A stretch of 64,000 bases of DNA from Bremerella sp. TYQ1 (GTDB lineage Bacteria > Planctomycetota > Planctomycetia > Pirellulales > Pirellulaceae), in contig NZ_CP083740.1 in assembly GCF_020150455.1 (NCBI RefSeq), forward strand, positions 5,346,001 through 5,410,000, written 5' to 3'. Position numbers and translations under genes: made by a program. A model generated the notes under the pieces. It did no database searches, was not told the origin of the DNA, and was given only the letters and a program-made list of their open reading frames with translations. Shown piece after piece: positions 18,333 through 27,491 of this stretch (within the stretch, counting starts at the first letter, position 1; the number at the start of each line of letters is the position of its first letter).

Positions 18333-19847
18333 GTGACAGTCCACGTCGAAGAAATACTATTGGCTGCAGAACAGAATGATTGGCGACTGCGTGAAGACAC
18401 TGCCGCCAAGTTGGAAGAGCTACTTAGAAAACTGAAGCCAGGTCCAAAACCAGAGTGGTATCCAATTGTCAACTTTCTGCTTGGGATGTTTTACAGTGAC
18501 CAATTCTGGGAAAATGACTTTCCAACAAAAGCCAATCAAATCACAGCTGGACGTGAATTTACAGATAAGGTTGTAAATTACTTCTCCGCCTTTCTGCGGT
18601 CTACACATCGTCCTTGCTTTGAGTTGGTAAGCAATGAGCTGGAATTCAGACTTCCAATTGACACGAAGTTTTGGGCGTGTTTCGGATTTGCCTGGAATGC
18701 TTTTCACTCAGTTCAATTCGATCCTTGCATTCCCCTGACTGGCGACGATGAGCATCTCGATTTCATTGGCGTAGCCTTGGACAGACTTGCCCTTGCCTAC
18801 TATTTAGATGGTCAGCCAGAGCTCTCTGCTGATGCACTTGTCGCTGCCATCGAAAGCCCAACAAGTTCATGCTGGACCTACTGGCATGGTCCAGTTGATC
18901 TCACTCGTCTCTTGGCATGGATTGGTTGGCTTTATTTTGATGGAGGAGTATTCGACAAAGCGGCTGAGTATATGCAGGAATGTGTCGACTCCCTGCCACA
19001 ACATCCTGAAGAAGGAAGCTCACCTGCGACCGCATCTCTCATTCGGCTTTCAGAAATGTACATGAACGGTGGAAACTGTGAGGGAGACTGGCGACATGCG
19101 GTGACTGAGGTTGGAGACCATTGGAATTTTCTTCCATCCGGTACGCTAGTGCGTGGTTGCGATGCATTTATGATTCGCCTGAGTATTTCTCTCGCATCGC
19201 AAGGCGGAATTGAGGAGGCGTTAAAGGCAGCAGAGACCTGTATTGCCTTTGGCGAACCTCTTCGTGACTTGCAGTTTGAGGTACTAGAAGACTATAAGCC
19301 CGTTCCTTTTCCAGAAGCCCGACTTTTCAGAGCAGCACTCAGGACAAAGCTCGGAAGCTGGGCTCTTGCGTTATCAGATCTAGAGGAATGTGTCGTTCAG
19401 GTGAAAAAGTACATCAACGAAGCCTGCGTGCTGACATGCATATGTCTTCTACAGTCTGAAGGAGTCGCAATTGAGTCACCGACTGAACTCAAATCCACGC
19501 AAGAGCGAGTCTCTGGGCTTTCTGAACAAACCAAGAGGGTTTTGCTATTCCGATGTGAGCGTGTGCTTAACGAACTACTCGATAGAACAGATGGAAAGCG
19601 TGGCCTGAATTCTGAAACTGCAGCGGTGATTTGCAGGGAATTAAACCTTCACTCTCACCCTATCCCAGACGAATTGAAAACAATACTCGGTCATCCAGTT
19701 ATTTCAATGTGCTCTGATTGCGATGGAGAAGGCGTCCTGTGGTCAGTCAATGAAGAAGAGACCTCCCACCAAGGCGAACGTTGTCCCGCCTGTAATAGCA
19801 TCGGATACTTGCTCGACGTTTCGGACCAGAGCGAAATTCCTTTCTAA
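18333..19847 (+). CDS. Helical-repeat protein with C-terminal DnaJ-type zinc finger, unknown function
   Basis: 504 residues from GTG 18333. Most of the protein is alpha-helical with TPR-like spacing (YFDGGVFDKAAEYMQECVDSLPQ is the clearest repeat). The C-terminus holds two CxxCxGxG-like elements, CSDCDGEG and CPACNSIG (about 460-500), as in the zinc finger of DnaJ, so it may bind unfolded protein or nucleic acid. No signal peptide. It is divergent from the sigma/kinase pair and could be its regulatory target, but nothing shows this directly. I do not recognise the family. Confidence 0.65.
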   Translation: MTVHVEEILLAAEQNDWRLREDTAAKLEELLRKLKPGPKPEWYPIVNFLLGMFYSDQFWENDFPTKANQITAGREFTDKVVNYFSAFLRSTHRPCFELVSNELEFRLPIDTKFWACFGFAWNAFHSVQFDPCIPLTGDDEHLDFIGVALDRLALAYYLDGQPELSADALVAAIESPTSSCWTYWHGPVDLTRLLAWIGWLYFDGGVFDKAAEYMQECVDSLPQHPEEGSSPATASLIRLSEMYMNGGNCEGDWRHAVTEVGDHWNFLPSGTLVRGCDAFMIRLSISLASQGGIEEALKAAETCIAFGEPLRDLQFEVLEDYKPVPFPEARLFRAALRTKLGSWALALSDLEECVVQVKKYINEACVLTCICLLQSEGVAIESPTELKSTQERVSGLSEQTKRVLLFRCERVLNELLDRTDGKRGLNSETAAVICRELNLHSHPIPDELKTILGHPVISMCSDCDGEGVLWSVNEEETSHQGERCPACNSIGYLLDVSDQSEIPF

Positions 19848-19882
19848 CCAACGGACAGCTTCTACCGAAAGGGCCACGTTTG

Positions 19883-20236
19883 ATGACGGCACCACGTACT
19901 TCCCATTTTACTATCTTTCTTCGTTACCTACTGTTGGCATCACCGTTTGCTATCCCACTTGGCTGCATTCTTTCGCCATGGCTCGGCCCGTTTCTGCTGG
20001 GTTTCTTTATCACCTTGACAGTCGTTTGGTTCGTAATCTGGGGACTCACTAATTTGTTCACCTACGCTATAGGACCGGATGATTACAACACAATAATCGA
20101 AGCAGGCGGCGACCCCTTTCATGACTCACTTGGAGCTCCCCTCAATTTTGATTCAGAGGAAGTACGTTGTCAGGGCACTTTTGATGAAGAAGAGTTGCCA
20201 ATGCTAAAGCCACTCGATCCACCGAAAAGACGTTAA
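19883..20236 (+). CDS. Small two-pass membrane protein, unknown
   Basis: 117 residues from ATG 19883 (TTG at 19880 adjacent). Two hydrophobic segments (about 9-30 and 32-58, 'FIIFLRYLL' style) are followed by an acidic soluble tail ending in a Pro/Lys-rich stretch. It follows the zinc-finger helical protein after 35 bases on the same strand, so it is probably co-transcribed. No family recognised. Confidence 0.5.
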   Translation: MTAPRTSHFTIFLRYLLLASPFAIPLGCILSPWLGPFLLGFFITLTVVWFVIWGLTNLFTYAIGPDDYNTIIEAGGDPFHDSLGAPLNFDSEEVRCQGTFDEEELPMLKPLDPPKRR

Positions 20237-20256
20237 ATACGAGAATGACTGAGTGA

Positions 20257-20718
20257 TTACTCGTTGCTCGAACGAAAGAGCTCCAATGTTCGAGTGAGCG
20301 TGTCGCCATCATTTCTCAGAAGCACGATGAGAGCCTCTCTTGCAACCGCCGACTCATCCTGCTGAACCATGTCAAAAAGACAAGCGACTACATCGCTATC
20401 CAAAGCTCGGATAGCATCAAGCGTAGATATCGCCGATATTCGGACAAGTCGATCCTCATGCCCCAGCTTTAAGATGATCGACGGAATAAATGGTCGGGCA
20501 TCGACGACCCCCATTTGCTCTGCCTCTTCTGACACGATGTCCATGACAAGCCTCTGAACATCTGTGCTTCCGGAACGCAACTGCTCCAAAAGAATCGGAA
20601 GACATTCGGTCCAACCAATACTCCTAATTCGACACCAGAGTTCCGGTGCCGTGTGAGGAGTGACCGGATTTGCCAATACCTGTAATACGTGCGGCAATGT
20701 CTCTTCGATTGTGCTCAT
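20257..20718 (-). CDS. HEAT-repeat protein, unknown
   Basis: 153 residues from ATG 20718, chosen over an upstream GTG because GAGGAAT precedes it. The protein is a chain of HEAT-type helical pairs (FIPSIILKLGHEDRLVRISA, then STLDAIRALDSDVV), a scaffold that binds other proteins. No signal peptide. It is convergent with the small membrane protein. No function can be assigned. Confidence 0.6.
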   Translation of the reverse strand: MSTIEETLPHVLQVLANPVTPHTAPELWCRIRSIGWTECLPILLEQLRSGSTDVQRLVMDIVSEEAEQMGVVDARPFIPSIILKLGHEDRLVRISAISTLDAIRALDSDVVACLFDMVQQDESAVAREALIVLLRNDGDTLTRTLELFRSSNE

Positions 20719-20942
20719 TGATTCCTCGCTGCCGATAGGTCTCAAGTACTTCGCTAACACAATGAGCGTGTTTACTTACCTGACTGGCTCAAAACTAGTG
20801 TGAAGATTCTATGAAAGCGTCCCAGATTTGAGCCAGTCGCAGTCTTTCACTCGCTGTTCCGATTGATGAAGTATTCGCTACTGGGCCGATGCTCTGAATT
20901 CGGCAACCACTAGCACTCGAAGTCTTAGACGGAACACCAAGT

Positions 20943-22061
20943 ATGAGCCAGCGATCTCTTATCAAGAATGACCAGGAATTCCAGCGTCAGATTCGACAAC
21001 AACAAATGACTGATTGGGCGAAGATTGGACTATTGGTTGGTCTCAACGTCCAACAGTTCCAAACGAATCAGCTGCTGTCTCAAAACCTCGAAGCAGCCTG
21101 CCATACGAACGAAGCACTTCGCCACATTGCAGGGACAATCGAACAAATTGCCTCACTTCAGCAAACTCATTTTGATCAGGTTCAACGTGAGCGATCTTTA
21201 AAAGAAGTTGCATTCCAGTTTGAAAAGTTTATGGATGAGACCGAGAGAGTCAGCGATCCAGTTTCAGCTGCATACGGCACGAAGAGACTGTTTGATATCG
21301 TCGATCATCCAGTCAATGGATTCACCACGGCCGATCTGTCAGACCTTGACGACAAGCGTCATTTCGATGCACTTATTGCTCGTGCTAAGAAAGCCCTGAC
21401 ATCCCTGTCTAACAATGACTTCGAACGCCTTGATCACTTCGAGAAACTATATGGAATCTACCTTCAGAGAAAATCCGATGGCTATGATGCCGATCAAGTG
21501 TTTCCATTCCGAAAACACGAGTCATTAGCCGAGAAATTCCGATATCGACCTAATATCGATGAAAACGAGCAATTTGGTTCTGGCCATGTGAACACAGAAG
21601 CACAGCTGACCAAGCAGAAAGTCATTTCTGGATTGCAGGTCGGATGTGGAGGGCTGATGCTTCTTTGGGGAGTGTTGATGGTCATCATAGCAATCAATAT
21701 GGCCATCGTTGACAGAGATCCTGGACGACTAGGTGGACTTGTATGTGTTCTCCCATTCGCAACTGTCGGTGGAGTAATGGTCGCCCTGTTCTTCAAGAAA
21801 CGGACAGAGCAGACGCAGTTGGATGAACGGAAGCGGGAAGAATTTTCGCAGCGGCTCAAGCAGTGGGAAATCGACAAAAGAAATGAGGAAAACAGAGTTC
21901 TGGCCCTCAACTCAAAAATCGATGAGGAAAATGCCAAAATTGAAGAGCGTCGTCGCAAGGGACGCAAAATCTACGAGGCAACAATGAATGAGATGAGGAA
22001 TTTGATCAACGGATTTCTGGACGATCATCCTCCGATACAGCAATTTGTTGCAAAAGTGTGA
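20943..22061 (+). CDS. Coiled-coil protein with two central membrane segments, unknown
   Basis: 372 residues. Residues 1-110 are Gln-rich helices (coiled coil), then a mixed domain (about 115-215). Two adjacent membrane segments follow (about 228-252 and 260-282; 'GGLMLLWGVLMVIIAINMAI' and 'VCVLPFATVGGVMVALFF'), then a charged coiled coil (about 283-350) with 'KIDEENAKIEERRRKGRKI'. Both ends are presumably cytoplasmic. Plain ATG start at 20943. No family recognised. The 347-base gap behind it separates it from the plasmid-type genes. Confidence 0.6.
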   Translation: MSQRSLIKNDQEFQRQIRQQQMTDWAKIGLLVGLNVQQFQTNQLLSQNLEAACHTNEALRHIAGTIEQIASLQQTHFDQVQRERSLKEVAFQFEKFMDETERVSDPVSAAYGTKRLFDIVDHPVNGFTTADLSDLDDKRHFDALIARAKKALTSLSNNDFERLDHFEKLYGIYLQRKSDGYDADQVFPFRKHESLAEKFRYRPNIDENEQFGSGHVNTEAQLTKQKVISGLQVGCGGLMLLWGVLMVIIAINMAIVDRDPGRLGGLVCVLPFATVGGVMVALFFKKRTEQTQLDERKREEFSQRLKQWEIDKRNEENRVLALNSKIDEENAKIEERRRKGRKIYEATMNEMRNLINGFLDDHPPIQQFVAKV

Positions 22062-22408
22062 ACAATTAGGACTCCAACCTTCTACGAAATGACAGGGAAG
22101 AGTATAGCCCTCCGCAACAGCGACAAAACGATATCATTCTGTTCAGTTGAGACGGATCCGATAACGAAGCCTAATAGGAGTAGAGCAGCAAAGCTCGGCG
22201 GCGATTTTTCGATTCGCCTTTTCTCATAAGGCTTCAGCCTCCAACATCAGAATTCAGATTCGAGAACAAATAAAAATGCAACAGCGGAAGCCGCTACAGA
22301 CCGTAGCTAGGGTTCTTTCGTTAAGAGTGTTTTTGCTGGAATTTCTCCATTTGACAAAATGCAACAAAGGGTCCGTTGACTTGTATCAACGAACCCTTTA
22401 CCCATCGC
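22062..22408. other. Convergent intergenic region
   Basis: No gene seen. It contains the minus-strand terminator at 22366-22399; the rest shows only short imperfect hairpins. Confidence 0.4.
22366..22399 (-). terminator. Terminator hairpin below the 22702-22409 gene
   Basis: AAAGGGT-C-CGTTGA pairs with TCAACG-A-ACCCTTT around a six-base loop (one mismatch); a moderately T-rich stretch follows on the minus strand. Confidence 0.6.
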
Positions 22409-22702
22409 TCAGTATTCGTCGGGAAGTAGTATGCAGGTCGAAGATCGGTCCGCCTCAGTGATGACGTAAATCTTGGTCTCGTCCCCGAGTAGGAAAGCGG
22501 AAAAGATTCTGCCGCCATCGTCCAGTGCATCCTCGTTAGCTTCTTGGTCTTCTCGACCGAGCACGCCAGGATCGAGAACTACGTGTCGGCGAATTAGTTC
22601 CATTGGCGTCTGTTCGTTCGATTCGAGTGCTTCAAGTGCTCCCGGCGTAGCGACAACCTGTCCTAATGCAAAACGTGGTTTCTTGTCGTTCGTGGTAATC
22701 AT
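22409..22702 (-). CDS. Small plasmid-type accessory protein, unknown
   Basis: 97 residues. The N-terminal 'KPRFALGQVVATPGALEAL' and the C-terminal 'KIYVITEADRSSTCILLPDEY' belong to a widespread family of small proteins carried on plasmids and integrative elements, often listed as hypothetical or, without good reason, as restriction subunits. No catalytic motif is visible. A strong ribosome site (ACAGGAGACACG) precedes the ATG and is shared with the 23235 gene. It ends in its own terminator. Confidence 0.75.
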   Translation of the reverse strand: MITTNDKKPRFALGQVVATPGALEALESNEQTPMELIRRHVVLDPGVLGREDQEANEDALDDGGRIFSAFLLGDETKIYVITEADRSSTCILLPDEY

Positions 22703-22778
22703 CGTGTCTCCTGTGTTGAAGGGGGTGTTGATGCTTCAACTGACTGGTCCGGTTGCATTCACAGCCAACGCTATGAAC

Positions 22779-22808
22779 GAAAAAAGCCGGGACACCCTTG
22801 CCACGGCT
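22779..22808 (-). terminator. Probable terminator below the 23235-22828 gene
   Basis: On the minus strand AGCCG...CGGCT closes an interrupted stem, followed by T6. Confidence 0.5.
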
Positions 22809-22827
22809 CGCACCCTTCCGTTGATCA

Positions 22828-23235
22828 CTACGCTTCGAGTTCATCCCAGCAGAACTCCGTTGACTTCACCCCTTCAGGTGGCAATACTTCTCCGAAATAC
22901 GTGCAGGAAAACGGAGTGTTGCTTCCTTCCTGTCCGTGGATCATCAGGTGATCCAGATCGAGTATTTGACCGCTGGGGCCATAATGTCGATCTTCTTCTG
23001 GGTAGTCGCCGAGGTCCGCTTTGTCCACGATGATGAGGTGTCCGTACTTCTCATTGTCCGCCAGTTCGTCGATGGCGTCTGACTCGCTATCTGCTTCGAC
23101 AATGAGGAACAATGGCGAGTAACTGCCGCCGATCTCGACAAGCCATGTCTTCCCGAACCAATCGCCGAGATTGATGACCGGCATGTCCTTAAGTTCGTGG
23201 CCGTGAAATGTTCCGTTTGCTGTGATCGTCGCCAT
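22828..23235 (-). CDS. Plasmid-type accessory protein, unknown
   Basis: 135 residues, acidic, no signal peptide or membrane segment. It contains 'FLIVEADSESDAIDELADNE' and 'GQILDLDHLMIHG', seen in hypothetical proteins of plasmids and integrative elements. ATG 23235 is preceded by ACAGGAGACACG, almost the same leader as the 22702 gene. It lies in a run of three small minus-strand genes. No activity can be inferred. Confidence 0.65.
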   Translation of the reverse strand: MATITANGTFHGHELKDMPVINLGDWFGKTWLVEIGGSYSPLFLIVEADSESDAIDELADNEKYGHLIIVDKADLGDYPEEDRHYGPSGQILDLDHLMIHGQEGSNTPFSCTYFGEVLPPEGVKSTEFCWDELEA

Positions 23236-23285
23236 GCACGTGTCTCCTGTTGGGGGTTGAGTACATGAGCAGGGCTTCGGTCCGA

Positions 23286-23705
23286 TTATGTCTCAGCTTG
23301 TTCCTCATAGAACGCTTCCTCGTCTTCGGCATCAAGATCACCGAAGAACTGAGCGAGATGAGCCGCCTGACGACGAGCATCATCGTCGGTGTAATCGTCG
23401 ATCAACTCGCCACGAAAGAGCATTCCGCTTTCGCCAAGGGCGTAGCCGATGATGAAGCGGCCACGAGTGAGACGGAACATCAGAGCGAGTGATCCCGACC
23501 AGTAGGTCTCGACAATCTCGCAGCGGCAGTCCAACATGATCTTTCCGCACCAACTCGTCAGCGTGATGCCGTGGCAAGTTGCGTTCGTATAGGCTGTGAT
23601 GTGTCGTCCAATGACAGTAGCACCGATAGCGGTAAATGCCTGTCCTTGGTGTTCGATGACGCCAATTTCGATTTGTCCCTGTCGTTTGCAAAATGTGTCT
23701 TTCAT
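23286..23705 (-). CDS. Hypothetical protein of the plasmid-type cluster
   Basis: 139 residues. The first part is beta-rich with Cys and His residues (FCKRQG, TCHGITLTSWCGKI, LDCRCEIVETYW), perhaps metal-binding; the C-terminal 30 residues are acidic and disordered-looking. Its 5' flank carries a perfect inverted repeat (23730-23754), which may control it. It is divergent from the 23817 gene. No family recognised. Confidence 0.55.
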   Translation of the reverse strand: MKDTFCKRQGQIEIGVIEHQGQAFTAIGATVIGRHITAYTNATCHGITLTSWCGKIMLDCRCEIVETYWSGSLALMFRLTRGRFIIGYALGESGMLFRGELIDDYTDDDARRQAAHLAQFFGDLDAEDEEAFYEEQAET

Positions 23706-23729
23706 GATTCATCTCATATGCTGGAAAGT

Positions 23730-23754
23730 GGAATTCGTTGATGACACGAATTCC
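23730..23754. promoter_or_regulatory. Perfect inverted repeat in divergent promoter region
   Basis: GGAATTCGT-TGATGAC-ACGAATTCC, 9-base arms, between the divergent 23705 and 23817 genes. It could be an operator or a leader hairpin of the minus-strand gene. Confidence 0.45.
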
Positions 23755-23816
23755 GGGTCCACCGCTTGTACGGACAGGCGAGATGAAATTGGATTCAGAG
23801 ATTGAGGTAATGAGCG

Positions 23817-24449
23817 ATGGCACGTTCTAGAAAGCGATCGAAATATGTGATCGTCGATTCAAGTATCCTGTGCTGTATCGGACCTGAGCGTGTTCTTGAC
23901 CTCGAAGAAGATGTCGAAGGCTCTCTCGCAGACGAGTTGGAATGCCCGATTGCTGACCCGGTACTTGAATCTCTTAGACGGATTTTCTCCCTCACTTTCT
24001 CAGAGAACCCATTCATCGATGGAACAGAAAAGGCCGTCACGGAAATTCGTCGCCTTTGTGTTGAGGCACTAGTTGAAATCCCTCAGATCCTAGAGGACCT
24101 AAAGCTAGCTCCAATTCCTCGACCACTTTCGGCGAGACGCAATGCTCACGTGTTTCGCTATTTCTTCGTGAAAGACGACGAGCTCAAGATGCAAGTGCAA
24201 TACGAGGGCAGGAAACGCTCACTCCACCGACTGATAGAAAAATGGCCCGGTGATGAGCTCGTCAAAATGCTGCGAGATGTCGTTTCCGAAACGTTTTCAG
24301 AGATCTACGATGAACAACAAGCGGAAGACACCCTTAGGAGAATCCGGTCCAAGATCTGGAGGTGCCTTCCGGCTTACAATGACCTGCTGATCGATATCGA
24401 GGTTGAACCGATGCCGATTTACGACGAGTCCTACGACAGCTTGGAATGA
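23817..24449 (+). CDS. Hypothetical cytoplasmic protein
   Basis: 210 residues, ATG with GAGG upstream. Basic start (ARSRKRSKY), then mixed alpha/beta sequence with 'VIVDSSILCCIG' near the N-terminus and 'KRSLHRLIEKWPGDELVKMLRD' in the middle. The 'VDSS' after a strand is PIN-like at first glance, but the other acidic residues of a PIN nuclease are not in place. No family recognised. Confidence 0.5.
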   Translation: MARSRKRSKYVIVDSSILCCIGPERVLDLEEDVEGSLADELECPIADPVLESLRRIFSLTFSENPFIDGTEKAVTEIRRLCVEALVEIPQILEDLKLAPIPRPLSARRNAHVFRYFFVKDDELKMQVQYEGRKRSLHRLIEKWPGDELVKMLRDVVSETFSEIYDEQQAEDTLRRIRSKIWRCLPAYNDLLIDIEVEPMPIYDESYDSLE

Positions 24450-24599
24450 AATCGATTGTCGATCCTCGCAGTCTTTGGCGAGCATCGAAGTGCTTATTGA
24501 CTAGATCTGATTCAAGCCATTCATAGGCTCACAACTTGATCGTTCTACGCAAGTCTAGGTTCAACAATTACAAGGACCTATAGACAAAAGCCCAATCGC

Positions 24600-24890
24600 T
24601 CATTCTGATCCGACTTCAGTCGTAGATGGGGGACGTATATCCAAGACAACTCGATGTGAATCTGCCAATATTTCCACTTCCTTGGCCGGGTATACTTCTG
24701 AAAGCACACCAAGAATCTTGGCTAACAATTGTTCGTCAGCTGCATTTGATAGTGAGGCGACGTATTCTTTTGACCGTCCTGTACTAAAGGCGGTAAATCG
24801 GTATCTGCGTGGGGACGAAGTACTCGCTGGCTCCGACATTGTCACTCGATACCCTTTGCACTTCACCCATTCTGGAGACTCTTCTGTCAT
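24600..24890 (-). CDS. Small hypothetical protein coupled to the lipoprotein gene
   Basis: 96 residues, hydrophilic, no signal peptide. Its ATG overlaps the TGA of the upstream lipoprotein gene (ATGA, 24887-24890), so the two are translationally coupled. No family recognised. Confidence 0.5.
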   Translation of the reverse strand: MTEESPEWVKCKGYRVTMSEPASTSSPRRYRFTAFSTGRSKEYVASLSNAADEQLLAKILGVLSEVYPAKEVEILADSHRVVLDIRPPSTTEVGSE

Positions 24891-25825
24891 TGTAGCCTCC
24901 CGCCCTGCAGAAACTGCAATGTACGAATGCCCTTTAGTTCACCAATCACCTCATCCAGAGGCTCTCTTTCCTCAGGCTCTTCCAACGGATACAGATCGGA
25001 ATAAACCCGAACGACTTGACCTTTAAGTTGCCCCACATCGGTCCCTTGAATATCTATATTCCATTGGGCCTCAAAAGTACCGATCAATTCGCCGTCGTTC
25101 GGCGACTCAACAGATGGCTTATCGATGCGAATACGGAACGTCTTTCCACCAGATGTCTGACCAATCATTGTGCCAGGACTTGCCGGAATCAAATCATCAA
25201 AAGTAATCGATGCCGTTACAATGCCTTCTCCAGGGTCGATAGATGGGTCCATTTCTTCGACGTGGAGAATCTCACGTTCGTATGCTCCGATGGGCACCTG
25301 AGGCACCGTTTCAAGCATCAGACTCCCTTTCATCACAAGAGTCATGAACACAGGTGCTGCTTCACAGGGAATCCAATAGTAGGTGCCGCAATGCTCTTTA
25401 CACAGGTAAGGATTGGCCGGACGTTGGGACGTAACATTGAGCAATCCAGGCGTATGTGCAAATTCCATGTAGCTCTTATACATGTCGTTGCGATCTACGA
25501 CGGGATTCGAGCTGAATCCGATCAACTCCTTTCGCTCAGCAGCCGCACTTAGGTTGAACGTTCTAGAAATGATGCTGGCATGTTCGTATCCGAATCCTGC
25601 ACCACCACCGATTGAGTCAGTACCGGTAAACTGAAAATCACTGTAATCCATTATGACGAACGGCTGATACGTCTTAGCACGAACCAATGCATCCATGGCT
25701 TGGTCAACGTACAAGTCATTAACTCGATCACGAAGATGTGTTTCCTTCTTCGCCAGTGACGTAGCTTGGCACCCAAGTGTAAGCAGTAGAAATCCAACAG
25801 CGACTAATGCGATTGCACTACGCAT
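24887..25825 (-). CDS. Predicted lipoprotein, unknown
   Basis: 312 residues. A signal peptide with lipobox LTLGC (Cys about 19) predicts export and lipid anchoring. ATG 25825 is preceded by GAGGGGAGAA, a strong ribosome site. The mature part contains 'LCKEHCGTYYWIPCEAAP', a Cys-rich loop, within otherwise beta-rich sequence. It forms an operon with the 24890 gene. No family recognised. Confidence 0.65.
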   Translation of the reverse strand: MRSAIALVAVGFLLLTLGCQATSLAKKETHLRDRVNDLYVDQAMDALVRAKTYQPFVIMDYSDFQFTGTDSIGGGAGFGYEHASIISRTFNLSAAAERKELIGFSSNPVVDRNDMYKSYMEFAHTPGLLNVTSQRPANPYLCKEHCGTYYWIPCEAAPVFMTLVMKGSLMLETVPQVPIGAYEREILHVEEMDPSIDPGEGIVTASITFDDLIPASPGTMIGQTSGGKTFRIRIDKPSVESPNDGELIGTFEAQWNIDIQGTDVGQLKGQVVRVYSDLYPLEEPEEREPLDEVIGELKGIRTLQFLQGGRLQ

Positions 25826-26414
25826 TTCTCCCCTCTCTCAGAGTGTATCTTCCCTGAATGAGGGATCGTCATGTCCGCTGATTGGGAGCAGTCAAATTCT
25901 ATGAATTCGGCAGAATCGTTACAGATTTACATATTGCCGTCAATTCGCTCTCTACTGGTGCTGCAGTGATCAATTCCGCAAGTTGCTTCGCCAACTCTAA
26001 AAGAATCCGAATGTTAGGTCCGCACACCTTAAGAATTGCTTATTGGCAGCATCCAATTCAGTACACATTAATGCTCACCATTAGGATTTAATTTGGGCAG
26101 CCTCCATACGGATTTGCGGCTCTATTTGCGTTAAACATGCAAATATTCAAACTTGTTGCTCGCACAACACCACGACTCAAACTCTCCATTTGGCCCATAT
26201 TTCCATCTAGCGTGCTGGCGTCTATTTCATCGCCATCTCATCTATATCCATAACAGTCTGCGTTGAGTTGAGTCATAAGATTCTACACATAACATTTATT
26301 CAATTTACATATTCAAATGCTTGAAGTTCCCCCCACTTAGCAGTACGCTCTTGCTTGGTTAAGCAACCCACCCTTCGTGGCTACTCACGCTCCATCATGG
26401 CATCGGGGAACGTT
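25826..26414. other. Long AT-rich intergenic region between divergent genes
   Basis: About 590 bases, distinctly AT-rich (especially 26010-26330), with no coding pattern. It should contain the promoters of the lipoprotein gene and of the 26415 series; no clear promoter or repeat was identified. Confidence 0.4.
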
Positions 26415-27389
26415 ATGAAAGCTATCTGCATTTCAGCTCTGTTTCAGTTGTTTTTCGTTTCAATTTGTTATGCCCAGGCAGACATCCGTATGGTCTGCTG
26501 GAATCTAGAAGGAAACGGACAAGCTAAGCTCGATTTCATAGAAGAGGCTCTCGAAGAGAAGGATGGCGTCCACCTATGGGGCTTGGTTGAAGTTCGAGAG
26601 AACAGAGCCGAAAAATACGCTGAGGCTATTGGTGCCGATGAAAGCGGTGAGTTTAAGTCGATTTTAGGTACGACTGGCAATAACATCCGGCTCCAGATTG
26701 TCTATGACAGCGATAAGCTCGATCTCCTTGATTCCGAAGAGTTAACAGACGAGTTTGATGATCTCGCCTCTATTTCCAGACAACGCATACCGCTTGTCGG
26801 ACACTTCAAAGGAAAGGCAACTGGCCAAGAGTTCAAATTCGTTGTCGTCCATCTCAACCGAGGTGATGTAGCTCTTCGTCATCAGCAAGCGACGAAACTT
26901 CGGCAGTGGGCAATAGCCCAAGGCCTACCAGTGATCATGTGCGGTGACTTCAACGCCGACTTTCACGTCTTCAATGGAGATTCCGGAGTTAGAGATCAGG
27001 CCTTCGACAATCTCATCGAAGGCGGACTCGTTAAGTGGCTGCGTCCCGTATCTCTCGTGAAGACGGAAGATAGTGACAGTTTCGTCACTGTCCTAGATTT
27101 CTTCTTCTACACGAACGAAACAATTGGGTGGTCTGGCGAGTCCCGAATTCTTGACCGAGAAGGAGATCAGGTCGCAACGGAACTCGACTTCGATGACAAC
27201 AGCACGACTCCTGACCATCGTCCAGTCGATGCTGTCCTACATATGGTCGCTGCTCCTACGAATGAGGATGACTCTCCAGTGATGCCTGCTGGCAACGAAG
27301 ATGATCGAATTCAAGCAATTCTCACTCGAATTGAAGCGATGGAAGCCCAACTGAAGGAATTACGGGAAGCTGTTCAAGAGATCGATTAA
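26415..27389 (+). CDS. Secreted endonuclease/exonuclease/phosphatase (EEP) family protein
   Basis: 324 residues from ATG 26415 (an ATG at 26397 is possible), beginning with a signal peptide (MKAICISALFQLFFVSICYAQA). The fold's metal and catalytic residues are present in order: N in CWNLEG, E in LVEVRE, H in VVHLNRGD, D-N in CGDFNADF, and D-H in TPDHRPV. EEP enzymes hydrolyse phosphodiesters or phosphomonoesters (DNase I-like). The C-terminal 30 residues form a short coiled coil. Exported location suggests extracellular or periplasmic nucleic acids or phosphate esters as substrate. It is the first of five plus-strand genes. Confidence 0.8.
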   Translation: MKAICISALFQLFFVSICYAQADIRMVCWNLEGNGQAKLDFIEEALEEKDGVHLWGLVEVRENRAEKYAEAIGADESGEFKSILGTTGNNIRLQIVYDSDKLDLLDSEELTDEFDDLASISRQRIPLVGHFKGKATGQEFKFVVVHLNRGDVALRHQQATKLRQWAIAQGLPVIMCGDFNADFHVFNGDSGVRDQAFDNLIEGGLVKWLRPVSLVKTEDSDSFVTVLDFFFYTNETIGWSGESRILDREGDQVATELDFDDNSTTPDHRPVDAVLHMVAAPTNEDDSPVMPAGNEDDRIQAILTRIEAMEAQLKELREAVQEID

Positions 27390-27491
27390 GCGGCGATTTG
27401 CCTTCATAGAGATAACGCAGCTACAGCAGATACTTCTGCGTTATCAATCCCTCATCCCAGTGGTAATACCTGAAAATCTAGGTACCTAACA

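Noticed and set aside
23817..24449. PIN-domain toxin
   Set aside because: Only an N-terminal VDSS resembles PIN; the other acidic residues and a partner antitoxin are missing.
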